DNA of 34,783 bases from an uncultured Oscillospiraceae bacterium. Lineage in GTDB: Bacteria > Bacillota > Clostridia > Oscillospirales > Oscillospiraceae. Where the stretch lies: contig CANQOA010000020.1 of assembly GCA_947625355.1 (NCBI GenBank), positions 1 through 34,783 on the forward strand, written 5' to 3'. The notes beneath the pieces were generated by a model. That model saw only the letters and a program-made list of their open reading frames with translations, made no database searches and was not told where the DNA came from. The translations under genes were made by a program, and so were the position numbers. Shown here piece by piece: positions 30,544-34,783 of the stretch (positions are counted from its first letter, which is position 1; each line of letters begins with the position of its first letter).

Positions 30544-32265
30544 ATGAACAACACCAGATTTTACGGCATAGACATAGGCGACGGCGAGACCGCCGCCGCT
30601 TGGGTATCGGCGGACGCTGCTCTGCTCCCCCACGTCGTCACCCTGGGGAGCACGAAGAGCATGCTCTCCGTGGCGGGCAACCTGAACGGGAAGCCGGTGG
30701 TCGGGGATCAGGCGCTTCTCCAGCCCGGCGTGGCGGACATAAAGGCCCGCTTCAAGAGCCGTTTCCTCACGGACCCCGACGCGGGTCAGACAGTGTCCCT
30801 GTTCGCCCGGGGCCTGTACGAGCACGTAAAGGGCGATATGGCAGGCGCCTCGGAGGTCAGCGTGGCGCTGGGGGTGCCGGCGGGCTGGACAAAGGAGGAG
30901 CGCCAGCAGTACGCGGCGATCGTGGGGGCGGCGGGCTTCCCGAACCTGCACACGGCGGCGGAATCCCGCGCCGCCTTCCTCTACGCCCGGTATGACACGG
31001 ATATCGGCCTCTCCCCGGAGGCTCTGCGCCAGCCGGCGCTGGTCATCGACATCGGCTCCTCCACCACCGACTTCGCCTATATCGTGGACGGCAAGGAGAG
31101 CGAGGTGGGCGTGTTCGGCAACGTCCGTCTGGGCGGCGGACTGCTGGACCGGCTCATCCTGGACGACGCCGTGGACGGCTCGCCCAAATGCGACCAGATC
31201 CGGGCGGTCTTCAGCCAGTACCCCTCCTGGCGGAGCCTGTGCGAGCTGGAGGCCCGAAAGCTCAAGGAAAAATACTTCTCCGACGAGGCCCAGTGGGCGG
31301 AGCGGCCCTGCGTGACCAAGGTCCCCATATACGCCGACGTGAACGCGGGACTGAGCCTTGCCATCTCCCTGAACAGGGCGCGGATGGAGCGGCTTTTGAA
31401 GGCGCCGATGACGGAGCTGGGGGACGTTTCGTTCCCTGAGAAGCTGCGGCAGGCCCTCGCCCTGGCGGCGGAGAACACCGCCACACACCCGCCCATGCTC
31501 CTCATCCTCACGGGCGGCGCCTCGCGGATGGCCTTTTTCCGGCAGGCCTGCCGGGACGCCTTCCCCCAGGCCAACGTGGTCTGCTGCAAGGAGCCGGAGT
31601 TCTCCATCGCCCGGGGTCTGGCCATCGCCGCCAGGATGGACTGGCAGCTGGCCGTCTTCCGGCAGGAGATAGAGGCCTTCTTTGCCGGAGGGGCCCTCCG
31701 CAAGGACATCGACGCCCATCTGCCCACGCTGCAGGAAAAGCTTACCCCCGTCCTGCAGCAGCGGATCATGACCCGCTGCGTCACCCCCGCGCTGCAGCAG
31801 GATTTCAAGACTTGGGAGCAGCTGGATACGCTTATACATGACAACATAAAGAAGGAATTCCAGGCCCAGAGCCGCACCACCGAGACCGACGCGATCATCG
31901 CCGACTGGATCGGCACAGAGCTGACCGGGACCCAGCAGCATCTGGACGAGATATGCGTCCGCAACGATATGGAGAAGGCGGATATGTCCATGTCCAGGAT
32001 CGGTGTGAATGTAAAACTGGAGGGCCTCGCGGGCCGCCGCGCCCTGTTGCCGACACTGTTGATGAAGGCGGTCCTGTCTTGGCTTCATATCCATCTTCCT
32101 TTTGTTCCTCCCGTGGGTGCCGGCAGATGGATCCGGGTGGCTCTGCAAAATGAGCTGACGGACCCCGACAGCGATTTTGCCAAAGACCTGGCGGAGAGCA
32201 TGGAGACGGAGCTGCGCGCTCAGATACAGAGCAACGTGGATAAGGTGGAGATGGTCATCTCCTGA
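30544..32265 (+). CDS. Hsp70/actin-fold ATPase without a classical substrate-binding domain
   Basis: 573 residues. Phosphate-1 motif YGIDIGDGET (7-16), phosphate-2 motif VIDIGSSTTDF (167-177) and adenosine motif ILTGGASRM (321-329) are intact. An Hsp70-like VALGVPAGWTKEER replaces the usual VPAYF region. Beyond residue 360 the beta-sandwich substrate domain and the acidic C-terminal tail of DnaK are absent. Instead there is a helical region and a hydrophobic stretch near 496-520 (LPTLLMKAVLSWLHIHLPF). It may use ATP to load or disassemble the dynamin-like proteins. It starts 4 bp after the membrane protein gene with only a weak ribosome binding site, suggesting coupling. Confidence 0.82.
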   Translation: MNNTRFYGIDIGDGETAAAWVSADAALLPHVVTLGSTKSMLSVAGNLNGKPVVGDQALLQPGVADIKARFKSRFLTDPDAGQTVSLFARGLYEHVKGDMAGASEVSVALGVPAGWTKEERQQYAAIVGAAGFPNLHTAAESRAAFLYARYDTDIGLSPEALRQPALVIDIGSSTTDFAYIVDGKESEVGVFGNVRLGGGLLDRLILDDAVDGSPKCDQIRAVFSQYPSWRSLCELEARKLKEKYFSDEAQWAERPCVTKVPIYADVNAGLSLAISLNRARMERLLKAPMTELGDVSFPEKLRQALALAAENTATHPPMLLILTGGASRMAFFRQACRDAFPQANVVCCKEPEFSIARGLAIAARMDWQLAVFRQEIEAFFAGGALRKDIDAHLPTLQEKLTPVLQQRIMTRCVTPALQQDFKTWEQLDTLIHDNIKKEFQAQSRTTETDAIIADWIGTELTGTQQHLDEICVRNDMEKADMSMSRIGVNVKLEGLAGRRALLPTLLMKAVLSWLHIHLPFVPPVGAGRWIRVALQNELTDPDSDFAKDLAESMETELRAQIQSNVDKVEMVIS

Positions 32266-32290
32266 CAAAAGGGTGCCCCCGGCCCGCCAT

Positions 32291-32370
32291 TGAACTGTAC
32301 CGGGAAAAACAGACAACAGAAAAAGCCACCCCTTGGTGTAAGATAGAAAACACCAGGGGGTGAACTATAC
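32291..32370 (+). mobile_element. Left end of an IS3-like insertion sequence with RBS-sequestering hairpin
   Basis: TGAACTGTACCGGGAAAAAC at 32291-32310 resembles IS3-family terminal repeats. It is followed by a 13-pair stem (32327-32339 with 32350-32362, one G-U pair, 10-nt loop). Its 3' arm contains the AGGGGGTG ribosome binding site of the next ORF. The element begins 25 bp after the Hsp70-like gene. The right end was not found. Confidence 0.55.
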
Positions 32371-32607
32371 ATGAAAGTAAAGCAGAAGGGGCAGGAAATG
32401 GAGCAGCTCCGGCGGGAGGGGAAAACATACCGGGAGATCGCCTCGGCAGTAGGTCTGCGAAAAGGGCAGGTAAAAGAATACTTTGAGCGAAGCCGACAGA
32501 AGGCACGCAGACGCGGCTATCTGCGCAGCAAGAAAGCAGGCGGCTTAAAGACCAACCAGGCACTGCGCAGCGAACGGAAGCGTCTGCGGAGGGAAGTGGA
32601 TCTTTTT
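32371..32607 (+). pseudogene. Truncated IS3-like OrfA (helix-turn-helix transposase subunit)
   Basis: About 79 recognisable residues: a helix-turn-helix (LRREGKTYREIASAVGLRKG with the following KEYFERSR), a basic stretch (KARRRGYLRSKKAGG) and a leucine-zipper-like segment (LRSERKRLRREVDLF), as in OrfA of IS3-type elements. After about 32607 the frame runs into unrelated sequence and the catalytic OrfB is missing. The stretch 32608-32688 shows only an imperfect TTGGCCCC/GGGGTCAA repeat. Confidence 0.6.
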
Positions 32608-32688
32608 TGGGACGAAAATTTGGCCCCAGGCGAGACAAATTGGGGTCAAGCTTTTGCGGCCTTCCCCACTGTAAGGACGGGCCTGCCT

Positions 32689-32998
32689 TTATTTCCGCAT
32701 GGTGGAGGCCCGCCAGATGGGGACAGTGCGGACATAGGTGCTGCGGAAGGGACGGCCGGGATTCTCGATCCGCTCCAGAAGGATGTCCGCGGCCAGCCGG
32801 CCGATCTCGGCGCCGGGTATCTGCACCGTGGTGAGGGACGGCTCCACCACGGCGGACTGGGGCGTGCCGTCGAATCCGGCTACCATGACCCGGTCGGGGA
32901 TGGAGACGCCCATCTGCTTGAGCGCCATCATCAGGTGGATGGCGATGAAGTCGTTGGCGCACAGCAGCGCGTCCGGCAGCACCGGCATCCTGCGCAGC
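32689..32998 (-). pseudogene. C-terminal fragment of a LacI-family regulator
   Basis: About 103 residues reading leftward: LPDALLCANDFIAIHLMMAL, GVSIPDRVMVAGFDGTP, LTTVQIPGAEIGRLAADILL, ending in TVPIWRASTMRK. These are the last strands of the periplasmic-binding-protein-like effector domain of LacI/GalR regulators. The helix-turn-helix and the first lobe are absent; the sequence meets the GH32 fragment head-on at about 32999. No start codon or ribosome binding site, so not functional. Confidence 0.82.
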
Positions 32999-34186
32999 TT
33001 CTCCGGCGGCGCCGTGGAGATGCCGGACGGCCGGCAGCTTCTCATGTACACCGGCGTACACAACAGGCGCCGGGAGGACGGCCTGCTGGAGGAATACCAG
33101 ACCCAGTGCATCGCCGTAGGCGACGGGGTGGACTATGAAAAGTATGAGGGCGATCCCGTCCTCATCGGCGCAGACATCCCCGAGGGAAACAGCCCTCTTG
33201 ATTTCCGGGACCCCAAGCTCTGGCGGGAGCAGGACGGCACCTACCGGGCAGTGGTGGGCAACCGCACCGCCGACGGCAGCGGCGCCGTGCTGATGTATAA
33301 AAGCGACGATGGCTTCCACTGGCAGTTCGTCACCGTGGTGGACGCCTGCCGAAACGAGTACGGCCTGATGTGGGAGTGCCCCGACTTCTTCCCCCTGGAC
33401 GGCAGGCAGGTACTGGTGGTCAGCCCCCAGGACATGCTGGCGCTGGGCCTGGAGTTTCACGCGGGCAACGGCAACATCGCCTTTCTGGGCTCCTGGGAGG
33501 ACGGCCGGTTCACTCGGGAGAAGGTACAGTCCATCGACTACGGCATCGACTTCTACGCCGCCCAGACCATGGAGACCTATGACGGGCGGCGGGTCATGAT
33601 CGCCTGGATGCAGAACTGGGCCACCTCCAACTGCCAGCCCCTGAACGCCCGTATCTTCGGGGAGATGACCCTGCCGAGAGAGCTCACCATCCGAAACGGC
33701 CGGCTCATCCAGAACCCAGTGCGGGAGCTGGAGCATTACCATGGCCACCGGGTGGCTTACAGCGACGTGCTCATCACCGGCGAGACGAATCTGCCGGGGG
33801 TCAGCGGCCGCATCCTGGATATGACCGTCACCGTCCGCCCGGTGGGGAACGCCTACCATGCGTTCCGGCTGAACGTGGCCAAGGACGGGGAGCACGTGAC
33901 CTATATCCGCTATAAACCGGAGATGAATGTCGTTCGGGTGGACCGGAGCCGGTGCGGCATCCGCTACGACGTGGTCCATGTGCGGGAGTTCCAGGTGCGG
34001 CCCCGGAACGGCGAGATCAAGCTGCGGCTGGTGATGGACCGGCACAGTCTGGAGCTTTTCGTCAACGACGGGGAGCAGGCGGCGACCTTCATCATCTACA
34101 CGCCGGAGACGGCGGACTCCATCAGCTTCCAGGCCGAGGGCGGCGCGGTGCTGGTGGACGTGGAAAAGTACGAGCTGGACCTCTGA
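32999..34186 (+). pseudogene. N-terminally truncated GH32 glycoside hydrolase (sucrose-6-phosphate hydrolase/fructanase type)
   Basis: About 395 residues from FSGGAVEMPDG onward. The catalytic-fold blocks FRDPKLW (transition-state Asp) and WECPDFF (acid/base Glu) are present, as is the C-terminal beta-sandwich (MDRHSLELFVNDGEQAATF). The first block with the nucleophile (W-M-N-D-P-N-G) and about 80-100 N-terminal residues are missing. It should therefore be inactive even if translated. It was presumably divergent from the LacI gene beside it; both have lost their 5' parts in one deletion. Confidence 0.85.
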
Positions 34187-34205
34187 TAAATCAAATAAAT
34201 CAAAT

Positions 34206-34223
34206 CGCCGCCCACGGGCGGCG
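34206..34223. terminator. GC hairpin after the GH32 fragment
   Basis: CGCCGCCC / GGGCGGCG almost without loop, 19 bp after the stop codon. There is no T-run; a former terminator is possible. Two AAATCAAAT-like direct repeats precede it. Confidence 0.35.
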
Positions 34224-34262
34224 ACATTGTTGCCAGGTCTCCCATCGCAAATCAGGGGCTTA

Positions 34263-34783
34263 TGAGCAGCCTCCCCCTGGTCCAGCGGCTCCACGGTCAG
34301 GTGATCCGCATTTCTCCCACCAGCGCCGACTACATCCTGTCCCTGTGTGAGCTGATCGTGGGCGGCAAGGAGGGCTTGTCTCAGGAACGGACGAAAACGG
34401 CCCCGCGCCCCGCGCTCTCCCCGGAGAGCAAGCAGCCCAAGGCCCACTTGCGCTTTGACGAGGGACGGAAACCCTCTGCGCCCATGCTGGCCCACGACCC
34501 CAAGCGGCCTGTCGTCACCGCCGCCCATCGGAAGATCGCGGAGGTGGAGGACGACAATGTGGGCGTGGAGAGCGCCCATTCGGTCGAGTTCACCGCCGAG
34601 GATGGCGCTGTGCTGCTCCATCACCGTCAAGCGTATGCGCCAGGTGTCCCTCTGTACGACCATTCTACAAAGGGGGCTCTACCTTGTCCAATGTGTGGAT
34701 CAAAAACTTCAAAGAACAGCAGAGCGGTAAAATGCCCCTCTGCTGTTACTTTGCCCTTTGCCATGCCAATGTGTGATAGGTTT
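34263..34783 (+). pseudogene. Fused fragments of conjugative-element proteins, running off the window
   Basis: One open frame reaches the window end without a stop. Its first part (LVQRLHGQVIRISPTS, then ILSLCELIVGGKEGL) matches the VirB4/TraE-type ATPase of Tn1549-like conjugative elements with about 25 residues missing in the middle. Its second part (HLRFDEGRKPSAPMLAHDPK, then AAHRKIAEVEDDNVGVESAH) resembles the N-terminal region of CD1108-family mobile element proteins. After about 34610 the frame looks non-natural; another frame (NVWIKNFKEQQSGKMPLCCY) appears more protein-like. These family names come from memory. The piece is a deletion scar of an integrative conjugative element. Confidence 0.6.

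Noticed and set aside
30454-32316. Minus-strand open frame of 620 residues opposite the Hsp70-like gene
   Set aside because: The sense strand has intact ATPase motifs; the antisense product shows no motif and runs past both gene ends.
32255-34663. Minus-strand open frame of 802 residues
   Set aside because: It crosses the IS remnant, the LacI fragment in a different frame, the GH32 fragment and ICE remains; no single gene could do so.

Overview
The window looks like the chromosome of a high-GC Clostridia bacterium, probably of the Oscillospiraceae/Ruminococcaceae type. This rests on the Firmicutes-style rpmG-secE-nusG-rplK-rplA order, a folT gene with a tetrahydrofolate riboswitch, AGGAGG ribosome binding sites, and fragments of clostridial conjugative elements. 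Genus and species cannot be read from the sequence.

Core region (1-16.8 kb). folT and ruvX run leftward behind a THF riboswitch, and the ribosomal/secretion/elongation operon rpmG-secE-nusG-rplK-rplA runs rightward and ends at a strong terminator. Next is a leftward envelope-stress-like operon: HtrA-type protease, ECF sigma factor, RsgI-like anti-sigma factor with four PepSY-like repeats, and a secreted transglutaminase-like protein. A TetR/ABC exporter operon (leftward) and a CBS-domain gene (rightward) share a divergent promoter region. A second HtrA, a U32 protein, a D-2-hydroxyacid dehydrogenase, a TtcA-like thiolase-type tRNA enzyme and a small membrane protein follow.

Accessory island (about 16.84-32.3 kb). 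Two operons diverge from one 190-bp intergenic region. The leftward one (22.33 to 17.26 kb) encodes a metallophosphoesterase, a 61-residue protein, a Sel1-repeat protein, a SAM methyltransferase, an ATP-dependent RNA ligase and an HD-Pnk end-healing enzyme. Together these form an RNA repair set: heal 2',3' ends, phosphorylate 5' ends, seal, and perhaps methylate. The rightward one (22.52 to 32.27 kb) encodes a soluble M48-like metalloprotease, three dynamin-like proteins (the first with a ruined P-loop), a two-helix membrane protein and an Hsp70/actin-fold ATPase without a classical substrate-binding domain. I do not recognise this second set as a named system. It is the best candidate in the window for an undescribed membrane-remodelling or defence machine.

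Island edges. On the left is a deleted and frameshifted large serine recombinase. On the right is a graveyard of truncated pieces: an IS3-like orfA with its terminal region, the C-terminal third of a LacI regulator, a GH32 glycosidase without its N-terminal catalytic block, and fused fragments of conjugative-element proteins running off the window. The region therefore looks like a hot spot of insertion and deletion. Assembly error at these junctions cannot be excluded from sequence alone.
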